Origin: a virus
DNA: 64,000 nt
IMG/VR virus record: IMGVR_UViG_3300045120_000051
Location: 1-64,000 of that record
Strand: one strand, 5' to 3'
Below, piece after piece: positions 48,588 through 58,656 of the stretch. The notes beneath the pieces were generated by a model, which did no database searches, was not told the DNA's origin, and saw only the letters and a list, made by a program, of their open reading frames with translations. Position 1 is the stretch's first letter; every line of letters begins with the position of its first letter. The position numbers were made by a program, and so were the translations under genes.

Positions 48588-48737
48588 TCACAGGATGGAC
48601 ATTTCTCGCTCAAGTTCCTCGCGCTCTTGCGGCGTCATCAACGCTAGCCTCCGCTTTGCTTCCACGTTGAGCCATCGGATCCCGACCACGAGGCCGTACA
48701 CGATCATGGCAACAATGCTCAAAGCCAATAATTCCAT
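48588..48737 (-). CDS. 49-aa membrane protein on minus strand
   Basis: The product (MELLALSIVAMIVYGLVVGI start) has one TM helix and an amphipathic Glu/Arg-rich tail (LALMTPQEREELEREMSIL). GGAGGA is present upstream. It is the only minus-strand gene in the late region, and a weak TTGTCT/CATATT promoter lies upstream on its strand. It may be a moron gene. Confidence 0.6.
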   Translation of the reverse strand: MELLALSIVAMIVYGLVVGIRWLNVEAKRRLALMTPQEREELEREMSIL

Positions 48738-48923
48738 GGTGGCGTCCTCCAGATACGGTGGGTGGCAATATGGTGCTGTAATATATCTGAGACAAGGGTG
48801 AGTCTGGAATCCAAACGGGGCTGCGCAGGTTATAACGACCGGCGACCAGTGGGTCTCGAACTGGTCAGGCTGGCCAGCACCATGAGTGGTAAACAGTCCG
48901 TAGTGTGATAGGATGATGACGGC

Positions 48924-49616
48924 ATGACGAGCAGTGGCACATATGCATTCAACCTCAGTTATTCGCAGGTGACGCTTGCGGCGTTTGAGCGCATTCAAAT
49001 CCGCGCGCCGTCTATCCGCCAAGAGCATATGACCAGCGCCCGCACGGAACTGAATTTGGCGTTGGTGACATTCAGCAATTTGCAACCCAACCTGTGGTCG
49101 GTGGAATCGGGGTCGATAGCCATGGTGGCAGGGACGGCCACGTATTCGGTTCCCGCCCGCACGGTCATGATCCTTGACGCCTGGATCACGACGACTAGCG
49201 GTTCAGTGTCCAATGACCGCTATGTCACGCCGATCAGCCGCACCGAATATGCCAGCCTGTCCAACAAGCAGACGCAGGGCCCCCCTACGCAATACTGGTT
49301 CGACCGCCTTTTGTCGCCCACAGTGACCATGTGGCCGGTTGCCGATAGCAGCGGGCCCTACACGTTCAACTACTTCTTTTGCACCCAAATCCAGGATGCC
49401 AATCTGCCGGGGGGCGAGACGCCCAATATCCCGTACCTATGGCTGGACGCCTTGGTGGCGAGCCTCGCACACCGATTCGCCCGGATTTACAAACCAGAAC
49501 TAGAAGCAATTCGGGAAAAGGACTACAACCGCGCTTGGGAGATCGCCGCCACCCAGAACGTCGAAAATGTGGCTACCAGCTTCGCGCCGGCCATCGGCGG
49601 CTACTACCGGAGATGA
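48924..49616 (+). CDS. P22 gp4-like tail accessory factor
   Basis: The product has 230 residues. YWFDRLLSPTVTMWPVADSS, LWLDALVASLAHRFARIYKP and an N-terminal helix resemble gp4-type head-tail adaptors that bind under the portal. Followed by a zinc-ribbon gene as in related phages. Confidence 0.7.
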   Translation: MTSSGTYAFNLSYSQVTLAAFERIQIRAPSIRQEHMTSARTELNLALVTFSNLQPNLWSVESGSIAMVAGTATYSVPARTVMILDAWITTTSGSVSNDRYVTPISRTEYASLSNKQTQGPPTQYWFDRLLSPTVTMWPVADSSGPYTFNYFFCTQIQDANLPGGETPNIPYLWLDALVASLAHRFARIYKPELEAIREKDYNRAWEIAATQNVENVATSFAPAIGGYYRR

Positions 49617-49619
49617 CTT

Positions 49620-50006
49620 GTGGGCTTCCGTCCGCATCCAAGAAGGGCCGAGACAAGCACGGACAGTCCCAGAGGGTGGGCTACGTGCCAGCGATGCGGC
49701 TTTATTACGAATATGGTGAAGCTGATCAATCAGACCGATTGGCGCGGGACGCAACTCCAGAGCCTCTACACCTTCGTCTGTGAGTCCTGCCTCGACAAGC
49801 CCCAGCGACAGCTTGGCACTGTCATCCTGCCGCCGGATCCTGTTGGGCTGCTCAATGCCCGTCCAGAGCCATATCCATCTGATGAATACTGGATGTGGCT
49901 GTGGGAGAACACGGGCTATCCAGTCTATCAAGAGGGCAGCCAAAGCGCGATCACGCTGGAATATTCCATTTACAGCAATGATGGGGACTGGCCATGGCCG
50001 CCGTGA
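49620..50006 (+). CDS. Zinc-ribbon tail-region protein
   Basis: The product has 128 residues with CQRCGF (23-28) and CESC (54-57). Such proteins recur between gp4-like and tail genes of podophages. GTG start. Possible assembly factor. Confidence 0.7.
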   Translation: MGFRPHPRRAETSTDSPRGWATCQRCGFITNMVKLINQTDWRGTQLQSLYTFVCESCLDKPQRQLGTVILPPDPVGLLNARPEPYPSDEYWMWLWENTGYPVYQEGSQSAITLEYSIYSNDGDWPWPP

Positions 50007-50467
50007 TTACGCCCGGTCCCCTCAGTCAAATGGTGCTCTACACCGGGCCGTTCATTGGCACGGAACGAATGCCTATTATTATCCCGGATACTACGGTATC
50101 CACCGGGTTCACCAACAGAGCAATCACGCTAGCCGAGTTATCGACGCTCGTCCCATTCGGGGCATTTCCTCCCACCATCCTCACGTCGGGGGCCACGACT
50201 GGCAGTCCGTATGCAGCTACTGCAACAGATTTCCTGATCCTCGTGAACAAGACTGTATCAGCCAATACTGGAATTCTGTTCCCGACCTCTGTGGGGCGTG
50301 TGCTCCCCATTCTTGTGAAAGACCTCAAGGGTGATGCCGCTACGTACAACATCCATGTGACATTTACCGGAGGTCAATCGGCCGATGCGCAGACTGACTA
50401 CACCCTCATCGGCAACTACGTCTGGCAGTGGTTCTATCCCTATTCAGGGGGATGGTACGCAGCATGA
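49994..50467 (+). CDS. Tail-region structural protein
   Basis: The product has 157 residues, beta-rich, ending in YSGGWYAA. Similar sequences are found in tail needles or fibres. It overlaps its neighbour by 13 bp. Confidence 0.55.
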   Translation: MAAVITPGPLSQMVLYTGPFIGTERMPIIIPDTTVSTGFTNRAITLAELSTLVPFGAFPPTILTSGATTGSPYAATATDFLILVNKTVSANTGILFPTSVGRVLPILVKDLKGDAATYNIHVTFTGGQSADAQTDYTLIGNYVWQWFYPYSGGWYAA

Positions 50468-51192
50468 ACTACTCACAGTTTGTTATCTCGATTGCCAACC
50501 TTCTGGTGGTGCCGACCAACGAGCCGCGGTTTGTGATTGCGTTGCCGGATATCATCACGGACGCTGAACAGCGCCTTTACCGCGAACTGGACTTCCTCTC
50601 GACTACCGTGCGCGATAGTTCTCTCGCCCTGACATCCAGCAATCGTAATTTCACGTTGCCTGTCGGGACATCGACCACGGGTCCTACGGGGCCGTTCGTG
50701 GTGGTGGATGGCATCAACGTGATCAGCCCTGCCGGGACATCCAATCCAGACAGTGGCACGCGGAACCAACTGACGCCGGTTTCCAAGGAATTTCTGGATG
50801 CCTCGTGGAACAGCGTCACCGGGGCAACCGTCCCAGCCTACTTTGCGATGATCGATCAGGCGTCGATTATCGTAGGCCCTTGGCCAGATGGTGCGTATCA
50901 GATGGAGGTCATCGGAGAGCAACGCCCTGCGCCATTGTCGGCGACGAATACGACCACGTTCCTGTCGCTGTATCTGCCGGACCTGTTTCTGTCGGCCGCA
51001 ATGGTGTTTGGTTGCGCTTACCAAAAGAATTGGGGGAGCATGGCCGATGACCCGAAGATGGCCCAATCGTGGGAGATGCACACCCAAACACTGCTAAAGT
51101 CGGCGCAAGTCGAGGAAGCACGAAAGAAATTCAACGCGGAAGGCTGGTCGTCAAAGGAGCCTGCACCTCTAGCCACTCCGCCAAGGACATAA
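50464..51192 (+). CDS. Phage adaptor-like protein
   Basis: The product has 242 residues. The N-terminal helix with TDAEQRLYRELDFLSTTVRD and the later YLPDLFLSAAMVFGCAYQKN and AQVEEARKKFN match phage head-tail adaptor proteins. ATGA overlap. Confidence 0.65.
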   Translation: MNYSQFVISIANLLVVPTNEPRFVIALPDIITDAEQRLYRELDFLSTTVRDSSLALTSSNRNFTLPVGTSTTGPTGPFVVVDGINVISPAGTSNPDSGTRNQLTPVSKEFLDASWNSVTGATVPAYFAMIDQASIIVGPWPDGAYQMEVIGEQRPAPLSATNTTTFLSLYLPDLFLSAAMVFGCAYQKNWGSMADDPKMAQSWEMHTQTLLKSAQVEEARKKFNAEGWSSKEPAPLATPPRT

Positions 51193-51195
51193 CCG

Positions 51196-52098
51196 ATGGC
51201 TACCGCCAACATTCAATTAGCCACACCCGCGAATGGCTCTTTTGTGGGCACCTGGGACCAGCCCGTCAACGCCAACACGACGGTGATTGATGCCGTGGCG
51301 GGCAGCATCACGACCAAATCCCTCACCAATGCTAACGTCACCCTTTCGGTTACCGAGGCTCAGGTAGCCATTCTGCGGTTTACGGGCGTTCTCACCGGCA
51401 ATTGCATCATCACCCTCCCTGCGATTATCAAATCGTGGATATGCGAAAACCTGACCACGGGCGCCTTTACGGTGAAAATCTCCGGTAGTTCCGGCAATGT
51501 GGTGGCGCTGCGTCCCGGTTCCTGTCAGGTCTATTGGGATGGCACTAACGTACAGTTCATCAATCTTGGTGGTGTTGGGGACTATTGGGACGCGAGCGAG
51601 GCCGATACGCCGTTGTGGGTGTCAAGTTGCACAGTGCCGCCTGCGCTCAAGTGCGATGGGTCTACGTTCAGTTCGGTGACATATCCCATCCTGAATGCTC
51701 GCCTGGGCGGGACGACGCTTCCTGACTTCAGTGGTCGCACGGCAGCCTATCTTAATGGGGGGACTGGACGCATCACTACGGCCGGGTCAGGCATTGACGG
51801 TAATACGCGGTTTTCAGCAGGAGGGGCACAAAATATCACGCTTGATGCGACGACGCTGCCATCTCACACTCACACTGTAAATGATCCGGGCCACACTCAC
51901 ACGTCAAATGCAAGCAACATAGTCAGTGCTTTTATTTCTAACTCTTTCTCTTCTGTTCAGGCCATTGTCTCGAACAACACTGCAACGATTAACTCGGCAA
52001 CCACGGGGATTTCTTTGAATTCAACGGGCAGTGGCGGCGCTCACAACAACATGCCTCCTGCCGTCATAAGCGGCGTCCGCATGATATGGGCTGGATGA
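51196..52098 (+). CDS. Tail collar-domain fibre
   Basis: The product has 300 residues. CDGSTFSSVTYPILNARLGG, LPDFSGRTAAY and the HTHTVNDPGHTHT segment define a phage tail collar domain. The His-x-His pairs bind metal in T4 short tail fibres. The N-terminus is beta-rich and probably attaches to the virion. Confidence 0.8.
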   Translation: MATANIQLATPANGSFVGTWDQPVNANTTVIDAVAGSITTKSLTNANVTLSVTEAQVAILRFTGVLTGNCIITLPAIIKSWICENLTTGAFTVKISGSSGNVVALRPGSCQVYWDGTNVQFINLGGVGDYWDASEADTPLWVSSCTVPPALKCDGSTFSSVTYPILNARLGGTTLPDFSGRTAAYLNGGTGRITTAGSGIDGNTRFSAGGAQNITLDATTLPSHTHTVNDPGHTHTSNASNIVSAFISNSFSSVQAIVSNNTATINSATTGISLNSTGSGGAHNNMPPAVISGVRMIWAG

Positions 52099-52102
52099 TG
52101 CA

Positions 52103-54133
52103 ATGCCATTTTCCAGTGTTAGACTTATCCCAGGCGTCAACGTCGAAAGGACGGCAACCCTCCTAGAGGCCGGCTATTCGCAAAGCCAATTGATCCGGTT
52201 CAAGGATAGCCTTGGACAGAAATACGGTGGCTGGCAGAAGTTCTACGATCTCACTGTGTCAGGCATCCCTCGGGATATGCATGCGTGGGAGGACTTGAAC
52301 AGTGTCACGCATCTTGCCGTGGGGACGACGACGGAGCTTGGCGTCATCACGTCAGGCAACATCAACGTCATAACCCCACAGACATTCACCTCGGACTTTG
52401 CGCCGAATTTCAGCACGGTCATCTCAACGAACGTTGTCACTGTTTTAGACACAAATATCGGCACACTTTCGGTCTACGACTCTGTTCTGTTCCAGACGCC
52501 GATTTCCGTTGGCGGAATCATCATCTCAGGGCTCTATCCGATCCATTCGGTGCTGGGTGCCACGCTCTACACGATCATTGCCGATACCGCCACAGCGACG
52601 GTTAACAATGGTGGCGCAGTTCCCGTGTTCACCACGGCGATTACCGATTCGGCTGTTATCGTGACGCTCAATAATCATGGGCTGTCCATCGGCGGGCATA
52701 TCGCTTTTGGTGTCCCGACCACGGCCAATGGCGTCACTATCTCGGGGCTCTACACCGTAGCGACGGTGACGAGCGCCAATGCTTTTACAATCGCAGCATC
52801 GAATCAAGCCACCGCAAGCGGCTCGTTCAGCATGAATGCTGGGCTTGCTGATGCGGTCTATTACATCAATATCGGTCCTCAGGCAGTAGGGTCTGGATTT
52901 GGGATTGGTCCTTTCGGTGCTGGTGGATTTGGCACTGGCTCGACTACGACTGCACAGACCGGGACGCCCATCACTGCGGTTGACTGGACCTCGGACAATT
53001 GGGGGCAGATCCTTATTGCCGTCCCGCAGAATGGCGGGGTCTATGCGTTCGATCCGACCGGAGGATTTGCTAATGCTGGCCTTGTCGCAACAGCACCTCC
53101 AATCAATGGTGGGGGGTTCATCTCCAATGCGCAGCAAATCCTGATTTTATGGGCATCGTCCGTCGAGTACGACATTGGGGTGCAGCAAGACCCGATGACA
53201 GTGAACTGGTCCGCCTCGGGGGATTACACAAATTTCGTGGTGTCATCGACAACGCAGGCGGGGTCGTTCCGTATTCCCATAGGTTCGACCATCCGTGGCG
53301 GGATGGCGGTTCAAAATCAGAACCTGATTTGGACTGATCTTGACCTGTGGGCAATGAACTACATCGGTTTGCCGTTCGTCTATGGGTTCAACAAGATCGG
53401 CTCGGGGTGCGGGTTGATTGGCTCGCATGCCGCGCAGCAGGTGCGTGGTGGTGTCTACTGGATGGGGCCAACGAATTTCTATCAGTACGCAGGCTCAGGT
53501 GTTCAAGTTATCCCGTGCCCGGTTTGGGATGCCGTGTTTCAAAATCTCAATACGGCCAACTCCTACAAAGTTCGGGCGATGCCTAACACGCCGTTCAATG
53601 AGGTCGGGTGGGAATATCCATCCTTGAACGCGACGGAGAACGATAGTTACATCAAATTCAACATCACGGAACCTGGAGGGCCGTGGGACTACGGGTTGTT
53701 GGCGAGGTCGGCCTGGATTGATCAGACCGTGCTCGGGATGCCCATCGGGGCAACTACGGGCGGGATCATCTACCAGCACGAGACGACGCCGGATGATGAT
53801 GGAGCCCCTCTCACGGCATCGTTCACCACCGGCTATTTTATGATCGGGGACGGCGAGGATTTTGCCTACGTTGACCAGATCATCCCGGATTTCAAGTTTG
53901 GGCCATATGGGGGGAACCACTCCGCGCAAATCCAACTGACGTTCAACCTGATCAATTATCCTGGCGACACGCCTATCAGTTATGGACCATATACTTTCAT
54001 GGGCACAACGCAGTACATTCCGGTAGGGCTGCGGGGGCGTCAGATGAGCATCACGGTGCAATCCTCGGACGTTGGAAGCTGGTGGAGACTTGGGCGCGTG
54101 CGATATCGCTGGCGGCCGGACGGACGGGCATAA
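52103..54133 (+). CDS. P22 gp10-like tail hub protein
   Basis: The product has 676 residues, strand-rich. IPGVNVERTATLLEAGYSQS near the N-terminus, GGVYAFDPTGGF and AQQILILWASSVEYDIGVQQ in the middle and RYRWRPDGRA at the end resemble P22 gp10, which plugs the tail and holds packaged DNA. It follows the collar fibre. Confidence 0.75.
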   Translation: MPFSSVRLIPGVNVERTATLLEAGYSQSQLIRFKDSLGQKYGGWQKFYDLTVSGIPRDMHAWEDLNSVTHLAVGTTTELGVITSGNINVITPQTFTSDFAPNFSTVISTNVVTVLDTNIGTLSVYDSVLFQTPISVGGIIISGLYPIHSVLGATLYTIIADTATATVNNGGAVPVFTTAITDSAVIVTLNNHGLSIGGHIAFGVPTTANGVTISGLYTVATVTSANAFTIAASNQATASGSFSMNAGLADAVYYINIGPQAVGSGFGIGPFGAGGFGTGSTTTAQTGTPITAVDWTSDNWGQILIAVPQNGGVYAFDPTGGFANAGLVATAPPINGGGFISNAQQILILWASSVEYDIGVQQDPMTVNWSASGDYTNFVVSSTTQAGSFRIPIGSTIRGGMAVQNQNLIWTDLDLWAMNYIGLPFVYGFNKIGSGCGLIGSHAAQQVRGGVYWMGPTNFYQYAGSGVQVIPCPVWDAVFQNLNTANSYKVRAMPNTPFNEVGWEYPSLNATENDSYIKFNITEPGGPWDYGLLARSAWIDQTVLGMPIGATTGGIIYQHETTPDDDGAPLTASFTTGYFMIGDGEDFAYVDQIIPDFKFGPYGGNHSAQIQLTFNLINYPGDTPISYGPYTFMGTTQYIPVGLRGRQMSITVQSSDVGSWWRLGRVRYRWRPDGRA

Positions 54134-54469
54134 ATGGCGACCCTTGATGACGTAGTATCCAATCTACTCAGCATTGCCAAAAACATCGGCTCGCTGATTG
54201 GCGTGCTACAGACCACGTTGCCGCGTGTGACTGGGACGTTCACGATGGGCGCTGCGGCGACTACAGTGGTGACGGAGCCTGCGGTGAGGTCCAACAGCAT
54301 CATCACGTTGCTGCCCACCAATGCGTCTGCGGCGACGTTGTTTGGCAGTGTGAAATCGCCATACGTGTCGGCACGAACGGTGGGCGTGAGTTTCACTGTG
54401 GCGACTGCGAGCGGGGGCGCCGCGGCAGGAACTGAGACGTTCAGCTATCAACTTCAAAACCCGGCGTGA
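54134..54469 (+). CDS. Hypothetical tail protein
   Basis: The product has 111 residues, helical at the start (LDDVVSNLLSIAKNIGSLIG) and beta-rich after. Starts directly at the gp10-like stop. Function unknown. Confidence 0.55.
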   Translation: MATLDDVVSNLLSIAKNIGSLIGVLQTTLPRVTGTFTMGAAATTVVTEPAVRSNSIITLLPTNASAATLFGSVKSPYVSARTVGVSFTVATASGGAAAGTETFSYQLQNPA

Positions 54470-54473
54470 TGAC

Positions 54474-57400
54474 ATGCCCCTAGAGAAATCAAAATCACCG
54501 GCAGCGTTCAAGCGCAACGTGCGGACCCTGATGGGCGAGGTTGGCAAGTCACCGCATGTGCAGTCGCGGTCCCAAGCCTTGGCGGTCGCCTATAGCATCA
54601 AGCGGCGCGGCAAGGCAGAAGGCGGCGAGGTCGATGATCCGATCATGCCCATGCCTCGCAACCCTGCGGCGCCGGCAGATTGGGCACAGAACGCCGTGCG
54701 AGGCGCTGCCGGTAAGGTGGGTGACATCGTCATGGCGCCGCGGAGGGCGATGGATCAAGGGATGACTACCGCCGACGCCACGGACTGGGCTGGTGACGTT
54801 GCGACGACTATGGCTGGTACAGGAGGACTTGGCGCGGCCCGTGGTGCGTTAGGGACGGCCGGGGGCAAGTTGGTACAGCCCCAAGGCATCCGCGCCTTCC
54901 ACAGTTCGCCGCACGATTTCGACAAGTTCGATTTCTCCAAGATCGGCACTGGCGAGGGCGCGCAGGTTTACGGGCACGGCGGTTACTTCGCCGAGAACCC
55001 GGCGGTGTCTGGGCAGGGTGGGCAGTATTGGAACCAGTTTCAGCACCGGTTTGAAGGGCCGGAAGGCGATGCTGCAAGTTATTTGGCGCTGCATAATTTT
55101 GATCGGCAGACAGCCGCCAAGGCCGCGCGAGAGCAGTTAAATAAGAACATTGATTTTGCCAAAAACGTTCGTTCTTCGGACGAGCTAGCCAGCTTGGCGG
55201 CACAACGCGCCAGTTTTGAGAAAACGGTGAACTTACTTGAAGGTGGCTCCCCGGTCGGCCCGCGCACCTACGAGGTCAACATCGCCGCGCGGCCGGAACA
55301 GATGTTGGATTGGGACAAGCCGCTGGCGCAGCAGCCTGAGGGTATTCAGAGGCTCGTGGCGGAAGGCCCTTCTCGCCTCGGCGGCAACGATGTTGTGCGC
55401 GGACAGCTAACTAGCCCCACCGGAGAAAACATTTACAGGCGCTTGTCGGTAATGAAGGGCAACACGGGGGCACCGAAAGTATTGCAAGGCTACGATGTTC
55501 CCGGCATCCGCTACCTCGACCAGGAGTCGCGGCTTGCGACTGGAGATGCCGAGCGATTAATTAAGGATGTTCAACGGCGGTTGGCTTATGCCGATGAGAT
55601 CGGAGCATCTCCAGCAGCCAGGAAAAAATTGGCTGATGAATTGACTGGGTATCAGAACAAGATCAATGCGGGAACCCACAACTACGTCATGTTCCCCGGC
55701 ACCGAGGACAAGGTCAAAATCTTGAAGAAGTACGGCGTGGCCGGGGTGCCTGCCGCTGGCGCTGCGGCGGCTGCGACGGAAGGTCAGCGCCCCATTGCAG
55801 GATTTGCCGAGGGTGGAGATGTTGACCCATGGCAGGCCGGTGTGGATGCGGCTAACCGTGCTGGAACGATGAGGCCGTCGCCCGTGGATACCAGCACCCC
55901 AGATGCAATGATGAGCATCGGCAGGGCAGGCGACACGCTCCGCAAGAACGCACCATTGTTGGCGGATACCGGACCAGGACGCATTGCGCAGGCGCTCACG
56001 CGCGTAGTCACCGGGCAGACGCCGATTCCACCACACGGCATGCGACGGGAGGACTATACCGACGACCCGAATGCTCCGCAGCCGATTGAGCCACTGGTCA
56101 ATGATGCCATGAACGTGGCGGATGTGATGTCGCTTGGCAGTATGCCAATGGCGACCAAAGGGGCGGCCGGGATTTTCGGAGGCCGTCTTGCGGTGACGGC
56201 GGACCATCAAGCTCTTAATCGCGCCCAAGCCATGGCCAAGGCCGGCGCCCCGCGTGAGGCCATTTGGAATGATACCGGATGGTTCAAGGGCGGGGACGAC
56301 AAGTGGCGGTTTGAGATACCGGATAATAAGGCCAAATTGACTCGCGATTGGCTTACGTCATCGCTCGACACAAGCCCTAACAAAGTTGCCGCAAATAAAT
56401 ATGCCTTACTTGAAGGAGCAATAAAGCACCCGGACGCATTTGATGCTTATCCAGATACAAGGATGATGGGGTATAGGGGCCGGTTTGAGTATGGACCTGA
56501 TACAATCCTTCAACGTAAGACGGATACGGGTGAAATCGCAGTCGGGGCTGGCGGCGGCCATTATATACCAAGCCGAGATTCAATAGATGCTGGCGGATTC
56601 GGATACGACCGCCCGCAAGCCAAGGCCGGCGTTCTTTCAACAACATTGCATGAGTTACAGCACGCAATCCAATCGCGCGAAGGTTTCGTGCCTGGGGCGT
56701 CTCCTTCTGACTTCATGTATCAGAATAGCCCTCTCTTCAAATATAGAGGGCCGCTCAATACTGCGGAGCAGGCTTATCGCCGCGTTGCCGGCGAGGTCGA
56801 GGCCCGCAACGTGCAGGCCCGCATGAACATGACACCCGAGGAACGGCGCGCAAAGCCGCCTTGGCTGACTGAGGACGTGCCGGCAGGACAGCAGATATTT
56901 GGGGCACAGGCACCGGTCGGGCCGCAGATGTCGGCGGGCATCCCACCGAAGGAGCCATTTCGAATCCAGCCGCAAGATATACGCGCTCCAAAAGCCGCCA
57001 ACGTAAACACGTCAAAGGCCGAAGTTCTTGCAGACTTGCCTCCACCGCTCTCGCCATCTGATCGCATTTGGCAGAACTACGTAAAGCGGATGGGGCCGGA
57101 TGAAATGCTGAAATCAGGTCCGGTATGGAGTGCCGCGGAAAACTTGTCGGCGGCGAAGGGGATTTCACCGAGTGAAGCCTTTGCCGAGGTTGCCAACGAT
57201 ATGTTTGGTAGGATGGGGGCCAACCGTTTTATGACCCCTGCACAGGCTAAAATGCACATGGCGCGCGAGCGCGGGGTGCTAGTGCCGGTGCCGGCAGAGG
57301 GACTGACAATGAAGCGCCCGATATCAGGCTTTGCCGCAGGTGGCTCCCCTGACTTCAAGATTCACCCCTCCTACATTGCGAGGGCTCAGTCTCGGAGCCT

Positions 57401-57836
57401 CGGCCATACAGGGCCGATCAGTTCTATGGTGCCGGGGAGGACCGACCATCACGCGATGAGCGTGCCGCGCAACTCGTATGTCGTGCCGGCCGATATCGCC
57501 TCTGGCCTCGGCCAGGGCAACACTGCCGCAGGCATGAAAGTCTTAGGTGCCATGTTCCCGAAGTCTGGCCCCTACGGCTCCCCCGCAGCCGCGATGCACC
57601 GGGGCACGGGTATTCCGCGTCCTCCGCGTGCTGATGGTGGTGCTGCTGATGGTGTGGACCAAGACGTGCCGATCTATGCGGCGGGCGGGGAATTTATCGT
57701 GGCGCCGGCCGATCTGCACGATCTTGGCGGAGGTGACTTCAGTCATGCTCATGCTGTAATGGATGCATGGGTGAAATCAGAGCGCAAAAAACTAATAAAA
57801 ACACTCAAGTCTTTGCCAGGACCGGCAAAGGACTGA
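54474..57836 (+). CDS. Giant polyvalent internal virion protein (ART and HExxH domains)
   Basis: The product has 1120 residues. FHSSPHDFDKFDFSKIGTGE at about 142 with YGHGGYFAE is an ADP-ribosyltransferase-type domain of polyvalent proteins. HELQH at 726-730 matches the HExxH zinc-metallopeptidase motif. GG motifs (KAEGGEVDDP, FAEGGDVDP, FAAGGSPDF) recur. Polyvalent proteins are thought to be injected with DNA and to modify host targets. Probably ejected during infection. Confidence 0.8.
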   Translation: MPLEKSKSPAAFKRNVRTLMGEVGKSPHVQSRSQALAVAYSIKRRGKAEGGEVDDPIMPMPRNPAAPADWAQNAVRGAAGKVGDIVMAPRRAMDQGMTTADATDWAGDVATTMAGTGGLGAARGALGTAGGKLVQPQGIRAFHSSPHDFDKFDFSKIGTGEGAQVYGHGGYFAENPAVSGQGGQYWNQFQHRFEGPEGDAASYLALHNFDRQTAAKAAREQLNKNIDFAKNVRSSDELASLAAQRASFEKTVNLLEGGSPVGPRTYEVNIAARPEQMLDWDKPLAQQPEGIQRLVAEGPSRLGGNDVVRGQLTSPTGENIYRRLSVMKGNTGAPKVLQGYDVPGIRYLDQESRLATGDAERLIKDVQRRLAYADEIGASPAARKKLADELTGYQNKINAGTHNYVMFPGTEDKVKILKKYGVAGVPAAGAAAAATEGQRPIAGFAEGGDVDPWQAGVDAANRAGTMRPSPVDTSTPDAMMSIGRAGDTLRKNAPLLADTGPGRIAQALTRVVTGQTPIPPHGMRREDYTDDPNAPQPIEPLVNDAMNVADVMSLGSMPMATKGAAGIFGGRLAVTADHQALNRAQAMAKAGAPREAIWNDTGWFKGGDDKWRFEIPDNKAKLTRDWLTSSLDTSPNKVAANKYALLEGAIKHPDAFDAYPDTRMMGYRGRFEYGPDTILQRKTDTGEIAVGAGGGHYIPSRDSIDAGGFGYDRPQAKAGVLSTTLHELQHAIQSREGFVPGASPSDFMYQNSPLFKYRGPLNTAEQAYRRVAGEVEARNVQARMNMTPEERRAKPPWLTEDVPAGQQIFGAQAPVGPQMSAGIPPKEPFRIQPQDIRAPKAANVNTSKAEVLADLPPPLSPSDRIWQNYVKRMGPDEMLKSGPVWSAAENLSAAKGISPSEAFAEVANDMFGRMGANRFMTPAQAKMHMARERGVLVPVPAEGLTMKRPISGFAAGGSPDFKIHPSYIARAQSRSLGHTGPISSMVPGRTDHHAMSVPRNSYVVPADIASGLGQGNTAAGMKVLGAMFPKSGPYGSPAAAMHRGTGIPRPPRADGGAADGVDQDVPIYAAGGEFIVAPADLHDLGGGDFSHAHAVMDAWVKSERKKLIKTLKSLPGPAKD

Positions 57837-57906
57837 TAAGATCAAGGCCCGCTAGGTGTTGATGCACCGAGCGAGCCTCTAACCAAACGAACGTCGGGAG
57901 TTCGAA

Positions 57907-58656
57907 ATGGCTGACAGTCACAATACGCTTATGCCTTCTTCTGCGAAAGAGGCCAAAGAGAGAGGAGAAAAATTCTACTTTACAGGCGTTCCTTGTAAAC
58001 GAGGTCATGTTGCGTGCCGAGTTGCTAAAAAGGCCGCATGTGTTGAGTGCCTAAAGTTCTACTATCGTAAATATCGTGGTCAGAATCCTGAGCAGTGGAG
58101 ACAAAGGGAAAGGGAGTATCGAAACAGAAATATAGAAAAGTTCAAAGCGCAGGACCGCGCTGCTTATGCCAGGAATCCTGAAAAATATAGGGCCAATAGG
58201 CGAGAGTGGTATGCCAAGAACAAGGAAAAGGCGCGCAAAACTTTTCTTCGTTATATGGAGAAAAATCGCGATGTAGTCCTAGCGAAAGCTCGCATTCAGT
58301 CTGCCAAATATCGGGCAGAGAATCCTGAGAAAGCGAGGCAGGCGATTGACGACTGGTGGTCCAGAAATCCCGGACGAAAGAAGGTCTACCATCGAAACCG
58401 GAAGGCAAGAAAGCGTGGTAATGGCGGCTCACACACAGCGGAGGACATTGCAGCCATCTTCAAGGCGCAGCATGGCCGTTGTGCAATTTGTCGCAAAAAA
58501 CTCGGTGATGAACGCCACGTCGATCATATTACGCCAATTATCAAGGGCGGCAGCAACGATCCAAAAAACCTGCAAATGCTTTGTGAGCCTTGCAATCTTG
58601 CTAAGGCGGCCCGCGACCCCATCGACCACATGCAATCATTAGGATTTCTCTTATGA
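57907..58656 (+). CDS. HNH endonuclease
   Basis: The product has 249 residues. A Cys-rich N-terminus (PCKRGHVACRV, CVEC), a long basic coiled region and a C-terminal HNH part (RCAICRKKL, HVDHITPIIKGG, DPKNLQMLCEPCN). AT-richer than neighbours. It lies between two virion genes, like the HNH at 40407. Likely mobile. Confidence 0.85.
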   Translation: MADSHNTLMPSSAKEAKERGEKFYFTGVPCKRGHVACRVAKKAACVECLKFYYRKYRGQNPEQWRQREREYRNRNIEKFKAQDRAAYARNPEKYRANRREWYAKNKEKARKTFLRYMEKNRDVVLAKARIQSAKYRAENPEKARQAIDDWWSRNPGRKKVYHRNRKARKRGNGGSHTAEDIAAIFKAQHGRCAICRKKLGDERHVDHITPIIKGGSNDPKNLQMLCEPCNLAKAARDPIDHMQSLGFLL

